A stretch of DNA of 64,000 nucleotides from SIG480 sp045636865 (GTDB taxonomy: Bacteria > Bacillota > Clostridia > Oscillospirales > JAAYXM01). The stretch spans positions 179,660 through 243,659 of the forward strand of contig JAZTYJ010000004.1 in NCBI GenBank assembly GCA_045636865.1, read 5' to 3'. Made by a program: the position numbers and the translations under genes. The notes beneath the pieces were generated by a model that was given only the letters and a program-made list of their open reading frames with translations, was not told the DNA's origin and searched no databases. Positions 43,995 to 52,138 of the stretch are shown in pieces. Every line of letters starts with the position of its first letter. Position 1 is the stretch's first letter.

Positions 43995-46439
43995 TTATAT
44001 TTTTGTCAAAAATTTTGCTGCGGTTTTCAAGAGCAGACGCTTTGTTCCCACCGAGTCAAAAGCGATTTCAAGCAGAAAGTCGTTTCCGACAGGGCTTTTT
44101 GCAACAACAAGGCCGTCTTTGAACGCCTTGTGATGAACTCGATCTCCAACCTCAACGGAAAGAGAAGGTGCGCTTTTTGAATCGGATATCTGCTTTGTGA
44201 TTGAGGAGGTTTCAGGCTTTTTAACCTCCTGCGAAACCTTCTTCGGTTTGGCTTCGGTAAGGGATGAAAAGCTGTCAAAACCGGCGGAGAATGAGGAATC
44301 GCGCCCGGTCGTGAAGGAAGATGAAAATCCGATTTCGGGGGATGCCTTCATCTCGCAGAAGCCGTCGGGAATCTCTGAAATAAAGCGCGAAACTCTGCCG
44401 TATTTTGTCTGACCGTACATCGTGCGAAGCTTTGCATAAGTCATATAAAGAAGCTTTTTTGCGCGGGTAACCGCAACGTAGAAAAGACGCCTTTCTTCTT
44501 CAACCTCACCCGCATCAAGAGAGCGTATGCTCGGGAAGAGTCCTTCTTCGAGGCCGCATACGAAAACGACCGGGAACTCAAGTCCCTTTGCGCTGTGGAT
44601 TGTCATAAGTGTTACGGAATCCTCATCAGCATTGTATCGGTCAAGGTCTGTGTAGAGTGAAATTTCTTCAAGAAATCCCTCAAGCGTTGCACCGATCTGC
44701 TTTTCAAACTCGGAGAGTGAGGTTTTAAACTCCATTATGTTTTCGAGTCTTCCGCGCGATTCAACGTCATTTTTTAAAATAAGCTCCTGCGAATATCCGC
44801 TTTTTTCAAGGAGAAGGTCATAAAGCTCCGAAAGCGGAATGTCTCCTGAGAGATTTTTCAGCTCGTCAATGAATGCGGCAAAGTTTTCAAGAGCAGACGC
44901 CGCAGCGGATGAAAATTCGGGATACGTTCTTGCGCGGCGAGCAATATCAAACGGATATGTATTTTCGCGCGCTGCAACCTGCTCGAGAACAGAAACCGTT
45001 TTATCGCCGATTTTTCTCGCAGGCACGTTTATAATCCGCTTTAAGCGGAGTGTGTCCGTTGGATTTGATATAATGCAGAGATATGCGAGAATATCCTTGA
45101 TTTCGGCCCTGTCAAAGAAGCGCATACCGCCGAAAATGCGATAGGCAATACCGCTTCGTGAAAGCGAGCGTTCAAGCTGCATTGACTGTGCGTTTGTGCG
45201 ATAAAGAATCGTGCAGTCAGAAAAGCTTTTGCCCTCTGATTTGAGAGAGAGAATCTGCTCTGTTATGTACTCGGATTCGTCGCGCTCGTCTGCCGCATTG
45301 TAGATAACGGGAAGCTCGCCGACACCCTCGTCGGTCCAGAGGTTCTTGCCTTTTCTGCCGGAGTTGTTTTTGATAACCGTATTTGCAACGTCAAGAATTT
45401 TTGTTGTGGAGCGGTAGTTCTGTTCAAGTCGGATAACCTCGGCAGACGCAAACTGCTCCTCAAAGCTCAATATGTTTTCAATTGTAGCACCGCGGAAGCT
45501 GTAGATGCTCTGGTCGTCGTCACCGACAACACATATGTTTCCGTATCCTCCGGCAAGAAGCTCGGTGAGCAGAAACTGCGCGTTGCTTGTGTCCTGATAC
45601 TCGTCAACAAGCACGTATTTAAACTTTCTGTGATAATACGAAAGGACATCCGGATTCTCTGTAAGGAGAGTTACCGTGAGCATAATTATATCGTCAAAGT
45701 CAAGTGCGTTTGCCTGCTTAAGCCGCTCCTGATACTTCTTGTAAATTTCTGCAATTTTTTCGTTTTTGACATTTCCGTCGGTCTGCTCTGCAAATTTTTC
45801 GGGAGTGAGCATTCTGTCCTTTGCGCGTCCGATAACGTTGAGAACGCCTTTGGGCGGAAAAATCTTTGTGTCGAGATTGAGCTCGCCTAAAACATCTTTT
45901 ACAACGCGCTCAGAATCCTGTGCATCGTAAATCGTAAAGGATGAGGAATATCCGATTTGGTCAATATTGCGGCGGAGAATCCTGACACACGCAGAGTGAA
46001 AAGTCAGCGCCCATATATCGTCTGCCTTTTCGCCAATTGCGCGGGTGAGCCTTTCTTTGAGCTCATTTGCCGCTTTGTTTGTAAAGGTGATTGCGATTAC
46101 GGACCATGGCTCGGCGGGTCTCTCTGCACAGACAGCATCGGCGGCGTCTTTTAAAAATTCGTCGCGCGTATCTGAATACGCCTTTAGAATTTCGTAGTCA
46201 GAGTCTGTTATGTTCTGCGGGATGACGTCCGAATTATAGGCGTTTCCGTATTTGATTATATTCGCGATGCGGTTTATGATAACGGTGGTTTTACCGCTGC
46301 CCGCACCCGCAAGCAAAAGAAGGGGGCCTTCTGTTTTGAAGACCGCCTTTTTCTGCATATCATTCAAAAAAGAAAATTCGCGCTCTATGTGAGACTTGCG
46401 AAGCGCGAGAAAATCTTCTCTTGAGTAGTTAGAAAGCAT
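43995..46439 (-). CDS. pcrA: ATP-dependent DNA helicase PcrA/UvrD
   Basis: Superfamily 1A 3'-5' helicase for repair and conflict resolution. LAGAGSGKTTVIINRI lies at about 42-57 (Walker A), AITFTNKAANELKERL near 115, and LVDEYQDTSNAQFLL near 252. QSIYSFRGATIENIL is near 283, the ResTihSaKGLEF-like motif (LMTIHSAKGLEFPVVF) near 605, and VAVTRAKKLLYM near 645. The 814-residue protein ends in the PcrA-type Tudor-like domain (GDRVHHKAFKDGLV). An insertion of about 30 residues after motif I is present. It is last in the hprK-glk-pcrA operon, starting 3 bases after glk. Confidence 0.94.
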   Translation of the reverse strand: MLSNYSREDFLALRKSHIEREFSFLNDMQKKAVFKTEGPLLLLAGAGSGKTTVIINRIANIIKYGNAYNSDVIPQNITDSDYEILKAYSDTRDEFLKDAADAVCAERPAEPWSVIAITFTNKAANELKERLTRAIGEKADDIWALTFHSACVRILRRNIDQIGYSSSFTIYDAQDSERVVKDVLGELNLDTKIFPPKGVLNVIGRAKDRMLTPEKFAEQTDGNVKNEKIAEIYKKYQERLKQANALDFDDIIMLTVTLLTENPDVLSYYHRKFKYVLVDEYQDTSNAQFLLTELLAGGYGNICVVGDDDQSIYSFRGATIENILSFEEQFASAEVIRLEQNYRSTTKILDVANTVIKNNSGRKGKNLWTDEGVGELPVIYNAADERDESEYITEQILSLKSEGKSFSDCTILYRTNAQSMQLERSLSRSGIAYRIFGGMRFFDRAEIKDILAYLCIISNPTDTLRLKRIINVPARKIGDKTVSVLEQVAARENTYPFDIARRARTYPEFSSAAASALENFAAFIDELKNLSGDIPLSELYDLLLEKSGYSQELILKNDVESRGRLENIMEFKTSLSEFEKQIGATLEGFLEEISLYTDLDRYNADEDSVTLMTIHSAKGLEFPVVFVCGLEEGLFPSIRSLDAGEVEEERRLFYVAVTRAKKLLYMTYAKLRTMYGQTKYGRVSRFISEIPDGFCEMKASPEIGFSSSFTTGRDSSFSAGFDSFSSLTEAKPKKVSQEVKKPETSSITKQISDSKSAPSLSVEVGDRVHHKAFKDGLVVAKSPVGNDFLLEIAFDSVGTKRLLLKTAAKFLTKI

Positions 46440-46442
46440 AAG

Positions 46443-47375
46443 TTAATCTCCTAAAAGTGCTGCTCCGATAATTCCGGCATCGTTTCCAAGCTCCGCAATA
46501 AGAAGCTCGGGCGTTCTGCCGTATGGTGAGTAGCACTGGTTATTTACAATTTCGCGAAGCGGGGAGAGCAGATACTCACCCTCGCGTGAAAGACCTCCGC
46601 CGAAGATGATAGCTTCAGGATAGAGGAGGTTTACGATGTCAAGAACACCGATAGAGAGATAGCGGATGTAGTCTGAAACGACCTGCTCGCCAAAAGGATC
46701 TCCGACTCGCATTGCATCGAAAGCGGTTTTTCCTGTAACCTCTTCTAATGTTTTTGCAAATGACCAAAGCTTGCTTTTTTTGTTCTTTTTCATCACGAGC
46801 CTTGTCTGTTCTATAAGAGCAGTGGCAGAGGCATAAAGCTCAAAACAACCGCGGCGGTTGCAGCTGCAGGGGATACCGTCGGGGAAGAGAGAAAGATGGC
46901 CGAGCTCTCCAGCACTTCCGTTTGCGCCTGAATAAATTCTGTTGTTCAAGATAATTCCGCTTCCGACACCTGTGCCGAGTGTAATCATAACGCAGTTATC
47001 GTAATCTTTTGCGCAACCGACACGCGCTTCGGCGAGGGCTGCGGCATTTGCATCGTTGGTGAGATAGGACGGAAGGTTTGTATGCTTTGTTATATATTCC
47101 ACAAGCGGAAGATTATTAAACGGGATATTGTTGCAGAATATAACAAGGCCAAGCTTTTCATCAACGTTGCCCGGAACACCGATGCCGACAGATGTTACAT
47201 TCTCTGCCTTTTCGTGGTTCATAAGAAGTTTTATGAGAGATAAAACTTCGGAAAGAAGCCCATCTTCGCCTTTGTCGGTAACGGTAGGGATACTTGTCTT
47301 AAAAAGAATTTCTCCGTCATCTGAAACAAGACCGCCTGCAATTTTTGTGCCGCCGAGATCAATGCCGATTTTCAA
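46443..47375 (-). CDS. ROK family glucokinase
   Basis: Sugar kinase of the ROK family, probably glucokinase. N-terminal ATP site GIDLGGTKIAGG (3-14), substrate segment NDANAAALAE near 105, and phosphate-2 motif LGTGVGSGIIL near 132. The zinc signature is CSCNRRGCFELYAS near 176, with the conserved HLSLFPDG before it. Length 310. A TTG start is preceded by AGGAGG. It sits between hprK and pcrA, linking it to carbon control. Specificity for glucose is inferred. Confidence 0.9.
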   Translation of the reverse strand: MKIGIDLGGTKIAGGLVSDDGEILFKTSIPTVTDKGEDGLLSEVLSLIKLLMNHEKAENVTSVGIGVPGNVDEKLGLVIFCNNIPFNNLPLVEYITKHTNLPSYLTNDANAAALAEARVGCAKDYDNCVMITLGTGVGSGIILNNRIYSGANGSAGELGHLSLFPDGIPCSCNRRGCFELYASATALIEQTRLVMKKNKKSKLWSFAKTLEEVTGKTAFDAMRVGDPFGEQVVSDYIRYLSIGVLDIVNLLYPEAIIFGGGLSREGEYLLSPLREIVNNQCYSPYGRTPELLIAELGNDAGIIGAALLGD

Positions 47376-47392
47376 ATTCAGATACCTCCTGA

Positions 47393-48346
47393 TTAATCTT
47401 CAGGGAAACTATTGCTCAAACGCGCCGAAAGCTCTTCTGCCGCATTGTAACCCATCTTTTTGTGACGGTTGTTCATAGCGGCAACTTCGATTATAACGGC
47501 GAGGTTTCTACCCGGCTTTACAGGGACTGTAAGACAGGGAATATCAATGCCGAGGATGTCCATATATTCGGTTTCTGCGCCGAAACGGTCATACTGCTTT
47601 CCGTCTTTCCAAAGCTCGAGATTGATGACGAGGTCGATTTTTTCGGTGAGCTTGACAGAACCCATACCGAAGATTTTGCGGACGTCAACAACACCGATGC
47701 CGCGAAGCTCGATAAAGTGGCGGATGATTTCGGGAGCAGTGCCGACGATAGAACGGGAAGAAACCTTTTTGAGCTCAACCGCATCGTCTGCGATAAGACG
47801 GTGTCCGCGCTTTACAAGCTCAATTGCAGTTTCGCTCTTACCGACACCGCTCTCACCAAGGAGAAGGACACCCTCACCGTAAACCTCAACGAGCACGCCG
47901 TGTCGTGTGATTCTCGGAGCGAGCTGAACATTGAGAAATGAAATTAATGATGCCATAAAGCTCGATGTTACATAAGGCGTTCTGAAAAGCGGAATGCCAT
48001 ACTTCTTTGCAACCTCAATTACTTCCGGGAAAACATCAAGGTTTCGTGTGAAAACAACAAACGGAATCTGTTTTGAGAAGAGAGCATCAAAACGGGCTAT
48101 GCGCTCTTCTGACGAAAGAGTATTGAGAAATTGCGTTTCCACAAGACCTATAACGGCAGTTCGGGTGCTGTCGAAAGAGTCAAAATAGCCGAGAAGCTGA
48201 AGACCCGGACGGTTTATATCGGTTGAGCGAAGCTCTTTATCCTCATAGCCATCGGGACCGTACACAACCTCAAGCGAAAATTCTTTTACTATTTCCTTAA
48301 GAGTTATCGAATAGTTTCCTACATTTGTATCATAATTTGTGTCCAA
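47393..48346 (-). CDS. hprK: HPr kinase/phosphorylase
   Basis: Phosphorylates and dephosphorylates Ser46 of HPr, the sensor step of carbon catabolite control in Firmicutes. The P-loop GESGVGKSE is near 152, VEVYGEGVLLL leads into it, and the HPrK signature IELRGIGVVDV is near 203. The C-terminal K3-like loop VKPGRNLAVIIEVAAMN is near 275. With the TTG start at 48346 (DTNYDTNVG), which has GGAGGTGG 6 bases upstream, the length is 317, the family norm. Confidence 0.94.
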   Translation of the reverse strand: MDTNYDTNVGNYSITLKEIVKEFSLEVVYGPDGYEDKELRSTDINRPGLQLLGYFDSFDSTRTAVIGLVETQFLNTLSSEERIARFDALFSKQIPFVVFTRNLDVFPEVIEVAKKYGIPLFRTPYVTSSFMASLISFLNVQLAPRITRHGVLVEVYGEGVLLLGESGVGKSETAIELVKRGHRLIADDAVELKKVSSRSIVGTAPEIIRHFIELRGIGVVDVRKIFGMGSVKLTEKIDLVINLELWKDGKQYDRFGAETEYMDILGIDIPCLTVPVKPGRNLAVIIEVAAMNNRHKKMGYNAAEELSARLSNSFPED

Positions 48347-48380
48347 AGATGCCACCTCCAAAGATAGAATGCACAATATT

Positions 48381-48409
48381 ATTATACCCGTTTTCTCGAT
48401 ATAATACAA
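48381..48409 (-). promoter_or_regulatory. Promoter of the hprK-glk-pcrA operon
   Basis: On the minus strand TTGTAT (48409-48404), 17 bp, TATAAT (48386-48381). Confidence 0.6.
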
Positions 48410-48419
48410 TAGATATAAA

Positions 48420-48448
48420 AGAAAAGGATGAGAAAAATCTCATCCTTT
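48420..48448 (-). terminator. Terminator of the DegT aminotransferase gene
   Basis: Perfect 11 bp stem AAAGGATGAGA/TCTCATCCTTT with a loop of four to five bases. On the minus strand it is followed by TCTTTTATAT. It lies just before the hprK promoter. Confidence 0.75.
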
Positions 48449-48453
48449 GAAAA

Positions 48454-49764
48454 CTATTTTCCTGCCTGCATTTCCGCAACTGCCTCAAGAACTGCATCAG
48501 CCATAAATATAAGCTGATCTTCTGACAGGCCGTAAAGCGGGAGATGCGTATAGCGTTTGTAGAAGACTTCTTCACAAACGGGGCACGACTTTGCGATTGA
48601 TTCGCGGTCATATCCGTTTTCGCGAATAACATCAAAGCGATAAAGCGGACCAAAGTGCGGAATGTTTGTAACGCCCTTTTCGGTGAGCTTTGCTTTGAGT
48701 GTCTGAACGTCTCCGCCGGCCTTTGCAGGATCAATCTGAAGAAGATACATATGGAATGTCGGGACGACATCCGGAGAGTCAACGATCTGCGGAATGATAG
48801 CATCATTTTCGGCAAAACGGCGTGTGAGATATTCGGCAGCTGCGCGTCGTTCTGCGATGATAGCATCGTTTCTCTTAAGCTGAAGCTGGAGACCGAGACC
48901 CTGAATTTCGGTTGTTGAGCTGTTTCCGGCAACAAAGTTTTTGTATTTGCCTTTGATTGACGTGATGTCATAAAGCCAGTTGTCAATCTGCCTTGAGAAG
49001 TCAAGACCGAGGAAACGTGCACGCTTGAGTTCAGGTGCAAGACCGGGGATTGTTGTAGTGAGGATACCGCCTTCTCCGAATGAAGTAATGTTCTTTACCT
49101 CGTGAAGCGAGAATCCTGCAAAGTCGCCGATTGTACCGATGCGACGTCCTTTGTAAAGCGCGCCGAAGGCGTGTGCGGCATCTTCTAAAACGAGGATGTC
49201 GTGCTTTCTTGCAAGCTCCATAATCGGATCCATATCAACAGGATATCCGCCGATGTGAACGGGAACAATCATTTTTGTTTTATCAGTAATTTTTCTTTCA
49301 ACGTCTTTCGGGTCCATATTGACCGTGCGCGGATCAACATCGGCAAAAACGAGCTTTGCGCCGATTGAAAGCGGATAAGCCATTGTAGCAACAAAGGTAA
49401 TGGCGGGGACGATAACCTCATCGCCGGGTTTTAAATCTGCATACTTGTATGCGATTTCAAAACCTGCTGTGCAGTTTGCAACAAAGGTGCTGCCCTCCGT
49501 GCCGAGATACTTGTCGACCATTTCTTCGGCAGTCTCCACCTGTGAGCCGAGAGAAAGCTTTCCGGGAGGAGATGAAATCTCTGAGAGCTTGTAAACCTCT
49601 TCTTTTATGCGAGTGATGGATTCATCGTATTCTTTACCCTCACCCTGCATAAGAAACTCAACTATTGCCATAACGTCCTCGGCATTATAATTTTCACCTA
49701 CAGCGGCCCACGGCACACGCGTCTCACCGGTGTTATATCTGAAATCAGTAGCCTTTTTAGCCAT
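48454..49764 (-). CDS. DegT/DnrJ/EryC1 family aminotransferase
   Basis: PLP-dependent sugar aminotransferase of 436 residues. The length and N-terminal part resemble the RfbH group, but the residue that is histidine in RfbH-type dehydrases is a lysine here (FSLHEVKNITSFGEGG, near 235), so PLP Schiff base chemistry and a true aminotransferase role are likely. Other motifs: TAGFEIAYKYADLKPGDEVI near 110 and LEDAAHAFGALYKG near 207. No other nucleotide-sugar genes adjoin it. AAAGGAG precedes the ATG at 49764. Substrate unknown. Confidence 0.82.
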   Translation of the reverse strand: MAKKATDFRYNTGETRVPWAAVGENYNAEDVMAIVEFLMQGEGKEYDESITRIKEEVYKLSEISSPPGKLSLGSQVETAEEMVDKYLGTEGSTFVANCTAGFEIAYKYADLKPGDEVIVPAITFVATMAYPLSIGAKLVFADVDPRTVNMDPKDVERKITDKTKMIVPVHIGGYPVDMDPIMELARKHDILVLEDAAHAFGALYKGRRIGTIGDFAGFSLHEVKNITSFGEGGILTTTIPGLAPELKRARFLGLDFSRQIDNWLYDITSIKGKYKNFVAGNSSTTEIQGLGLQLQLKRNDAIIAERRAAAEYLTRRFAENDAIIPQIVDSPDVVPTFHMYLLQIDPAKAGGDVQTLKAKLTEKGVTNIPHFGPLYRFDVIRENGYDRESIAKSCPVCEEVFYKRYTHLPLYGLSEDQLIFMADAVLEAVAEMQAGK

Positions 49765-49802
49765 TTTAATTAGCTCCTTTCGTAAATGCACAATTATTGA
49801 GT

Positions 49803-49831
49803 ATTTTATATTAAAACGGTTAAAAAGTCAA
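49803..49831 (-). promoter_or_regulatory. Promoter of the DegT aminotransferase gene
   Basis: On the minus strand TTGACT (49831-49826), 17 bp, TAAAAT (49808-49803). Confidence 0.7.
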
Positions 49832-49854
49832 TTGTTTTTTGTGTTTTGAGAAAA

Positions 49855-50373
49855 TTAAAACAGAAATCTCACGGTAAGCGCGGCGGAAACAAAACCGATA
49901 GCTTCAGCACAAAGCGCGGCAAGAAGAGTATAACGCGTTTTCTTTGCGCCTATTGAGCCGAAATATACGGCGAGAGTGTAGAATGTTGTTTCCGATGCGC
50001 CGAGCATAACCGCCGCGGTGCGCCCTGCAAGAGAATCCACACCGCAGGTTTTTATAATCTCGCTGCCGAATGCAAGCGCGGCACTTCCCGAAAGCGGGCG
50101 TATGAGAATAAGGGGCGCGCACTCGTTCGGAATGCCGAAAAAGCTTGTAAAAGGAGAGAGTAAGTTACAGAGAAAATCAAGCGCACCCGACGCGCGAAGC
50201 ATATATATCGCACAAAAAAGCGCCGTGACGCTCGGGAGAATTTTTCCGAGAACGCGCATTCCGTTTTCCGCACCGCAGACAAGGGCATCGTAAACGTCGC
50301 ATTTTTTAAAGAGGGCAAACGCGCCGATAAAAAGAAGAATCAGCGGCGCGATGTAAGCTGTGAAATTCTGCAT
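49855..50373 (-). CDS. spmB: Spore maturation protein B
   Basis: Polytopic membrane protein needed with SpmA for core dehydration of spores. The 172 residues show the nucleoside-recognition (gate) domain, with SGALDFLCNLLSPFTSFFGIPNE near 70-90, a following RPLSGSAALAFGSEII near 98-113 and MLGASETTFYTLAVYFGSI near 130-148. The ATG at 50373 has CAGGAAAGG upstream and lies 34 bases inside the spmA end. Confidence 0.9.
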   Translation of the reverse strand: MQNFTAYIAPLILLFIGAFALFKKCDVYDALVCGAENGMRVLGKILPSVTALFCAIYMLRASGALDFLCNLLSPFTSFFGIPNECAPLILIRPLSGSAALAFGSEIIKTCGVDSLAGRTAAVMLGASETTFYTLAVYFGSIGAKKTRYTLLAALCAEAIGFVSAALTVRFLF

Positions 50374-50960
50374 GAGCTTTTTCCTTTCCTGAAGATGCGG
50401 GCAAGGGTTTTTGAAAATATGATTCCGAAAGAAAGCGATATAAAGGATGCAATCCATACCGCAGGGAGAATATCAAAGGCATTTTCTGCTCCGAGCGATG
50501 CGCGGATGGCGGCAACGGTTGTCGGGATGAGTTGAAGAGAGCAGGTATTTATAACGATGAAAAGGATCAGGTCATCCGAAACGCAGGAATTGTCGGCGAG
50601 TGAGTATAAACCTTTTGCGGCAGAGATTCCGGCAGGTGTTGCGGCATTTCCGAGCCCCAGGAGATTTGCTGAAACGTTTGCTGAAATATCCTCAAGAACT
50701 TCTTCGGAGTTTTTTGCAGACGGAAAAAGGAGCGACAGAACGGGGCGGAGAAGAGTGCAAAGCTTTCTCAAAAGTCCTGACCGCTTCATAACCTCAAGAA
50801 GAGAACTCCACAGAATAACCATTCCCCCGATGGAAAGAACGAGGTTTATTCCTGCTCCGGCACCCTCAGTAAGTGCGGCGGAAAGCTCTGCGGAAGTTCC
50901 GTTTATCACAGCAAAAAGTACGGAAAGAAAAACCATAACAACCCAAACTGTACCCATCAT
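50340..50960 (-). CDS. spmA: Spore maturation protein A
   Basis: Partner of SpmB, 206 residues, with the same gate-domain fold. Helices begin at MMGTVWVVMVFLSVLFAVING, and the conserved segments are GGMVILWSSLLEVMKRSGLL near 46-65 and NLLGLGNAATPAGISAAK near 98-115. GGGAGG lies 11 bases before the first of two ATGs (50960, 50957). It is divergent from the AbrB-like gene, and the 92-bp gap holds the promoter region of both. Confidence 0.9.
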   Translation of the reverse strand: MMGTVWVVMVFLSVLFAVINGTSAELSAALTEGAGAGINLVLSIGGMVILWSSLLEVMKRSGLLRKLCTLLRPVLSLLFPSAKNSEEVLEDISANVSANLLGLGNAATPAGISAAKGLYSLADNSCVSDDLILFIVINTCSLQLIPTTVAAIRASLGAENAFDILPAVWIASFISLSFGIIFSKTLARIFRKGKSSCRISQLTSRR

Positions 50961-50998
50961 GGCTGAAATACCTCCCAAAAGATGATTTTTAAAAACTA

Positions 50999-51027
50999 TT
51001 GACAAAAATTGACATTTTTGTTATTCT
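50999..51027 (+). promoter_or_regulatory. Promoter of the AbrB-like gene with a TTGACA direct repeat
   Basis: TTGACA (50999-51004), 17 bp, TATTCT (51022-51027). A second TTGACA at 51009-51014 lies exactly 10 bp downstream inside the spacer. The repeat could be an operator, possibly for autoregulation, but that is inference. Confidence 0.55.
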
Positions 51028-51052
51028 AAAATAACAAGAAGGAGTTGGGAAT

Positions 51053-51292
51053 ATGAAATCTACGGGGATAGTAAGAAAAATAGATGATCTCGGAAGAATA
51101 GTTCTTCCTATCGAGCTTCGCAAAAAAATGGGGATCGGGCAAAGAGACTCTATTGAAATCTATGTTGACGGTGACAGCGTTATTCTGAAAAAATATGAAA
51201 CACAATGCATCTTCTGCGGAAGCAAGAAGGATATTTCGGAATACAAGGGAAAACACGTCTGCAAGGAATGTATCAAAAATCTCTCGAAATAA
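51053..51292 (+). CDS. SpoVT/AbrB-type transition regulator with C-terminal Cys4 motif
   Basis: Small DNA-binding regulator of 79 residues. The N-terminal AbrB swapped-hairpin domain is STGIVRKIDDLGRIVLPIEL (3-22) and the following RKKMGIGQRDSIEIY. After residue 48 comes a compact four-cysteine motif CIFCGSKKD...CKECIKN (CxxC-x18-CxxC) that probably binds zinc. This AbrB plus Cys4 layout is common in Clostridia. It faces spmAB, suggesting a role near the sporulation transition. A terminator follows. Confidence 0.9.
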   Translation: MKSTGIVRKIDDLGRIVLPIELRKKMGIGQRDSIEIYVDGDSVILKKYETQCIFCGSKKDISEYKGKHVCKECIKNLSK

Positions 51293-51297
51293 GACAT

Positions 51298-51340
51298 AAA
51301 AAAGAGTGGAAGAAATTACGGATTTCTTCCACTCTTTTTA
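51298..51340. terminator. Bidirectional terminator
   Basis: Perfect 16 bp stem AAAGAGTGGAAGAAAT/ATTTCTTCCACTCTTT (51301-51316 with 51322-51337) between the AbrB-like gene and the convergent membrane protein gene. Confidence 0.88.
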
Positions 51341-51351
51341 TTTGTTTTAAA

Positions 51352-52119
51352 TTATCTCTTTTTTAGAATCTCTGCGGTTGCAAACGGCATAAAAGCAAGG
51401 TATGCAAGCATCGGAAGAAATTCCGTCAGACGCTCGGGTGTAATAGCCGCAAAGCCTCCTGCAAGGATTGTTCCGACAATCTCGGTAAGGATAAAGAAGA
51501 TACCCATAAAGCACGAGAAAACCGCAACGTTCTTCTTGCCCTTGCCGAGAACGTGTGCTGCGAGAGAATACGAAAAGAACAACATAGAGATGTATGCAAG
51601 GATAAGGAAAACGTAGTTTGAAATTACGGGCTCCGTAACGTTGTTGCGGAATGTGAGAATCGTCATAAAAGCAATCCAGAATGAAGGAACTGCAGAAAAA
51701 ATGCAGTACGCGGCGCTGTCTCTTTCACAAAGCCGGTATTTTGCAAGAACTATGAGTGATACCGTGCCATAAAGCGAAAAAAGGGCGAGGATGAGCTGTG
51801 TTGCACGAAACTCATACCGAAGCGGAAGCAGTGTAAGAAATGCATAGAGGAGAAGACATCCCGCTCCGAACCACATTGAAACGGAAAGCGCACCCGGCAT
51901 AAGCTTTGTTGAATACTCAATGCCGTTTTTTAAAAGGAATGCTGAAATAAGCGCCATAAGAATTGCTATGCAGCAAACTGCGATGAGCCCCTGCGTCAAA
52001 GGCGTCTCTGATGAAACTGCGCCCTCGAGATATCGAAGCTTTGTTGAAAAAATTGAAGCGGCGCAGATGCCTGCCGTAATGGGAAAAGCAAAGAGAACGG
52101 GGAAAAGTTTGTTCTTCAT
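51352..52119 (-). CDS. Membrane protein of unknown function
   Basis: I do not recognise this family. The 255 residues contain about eight hydrophobic segments (for example FPVLFAFPITAGICAASIF at 6-24, and LIAVCCIAILMALISAFLL near 45-63) with short loops and no catalytic motif. It starts at the ATG at 52119 behind CGGAGG and follows the citrate synthase gene by 19 bases, so it is probably co-transcribed with it. No functional link is evident. Confidence 0.7.
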   Translation of the reverse strand: MKNKLFPVLFAFPITAGICAASIFSTKLRYLEGAVSSETPLTQGLIAVCCIAILMALISAFLLKNGIEYSTKLMPGALSVSMWFGAGCLLLYAFLTLLPLRYEFRATQLILALFSLYGTVSLIVLAKYRLCERDSAAYCIFSAVPSFWIAFMTILTFRNNVTEPVISNYVFLILAYISMLFFSYSLAAHVLGKGKKNVAVFSCFMGIFFILTEIVGTILAGGFAAITPERLTEFLPMLAYLAFMPFATAEILKKR

Positions 52120-52138
52120 AACAAAACCTCCGTTTATA

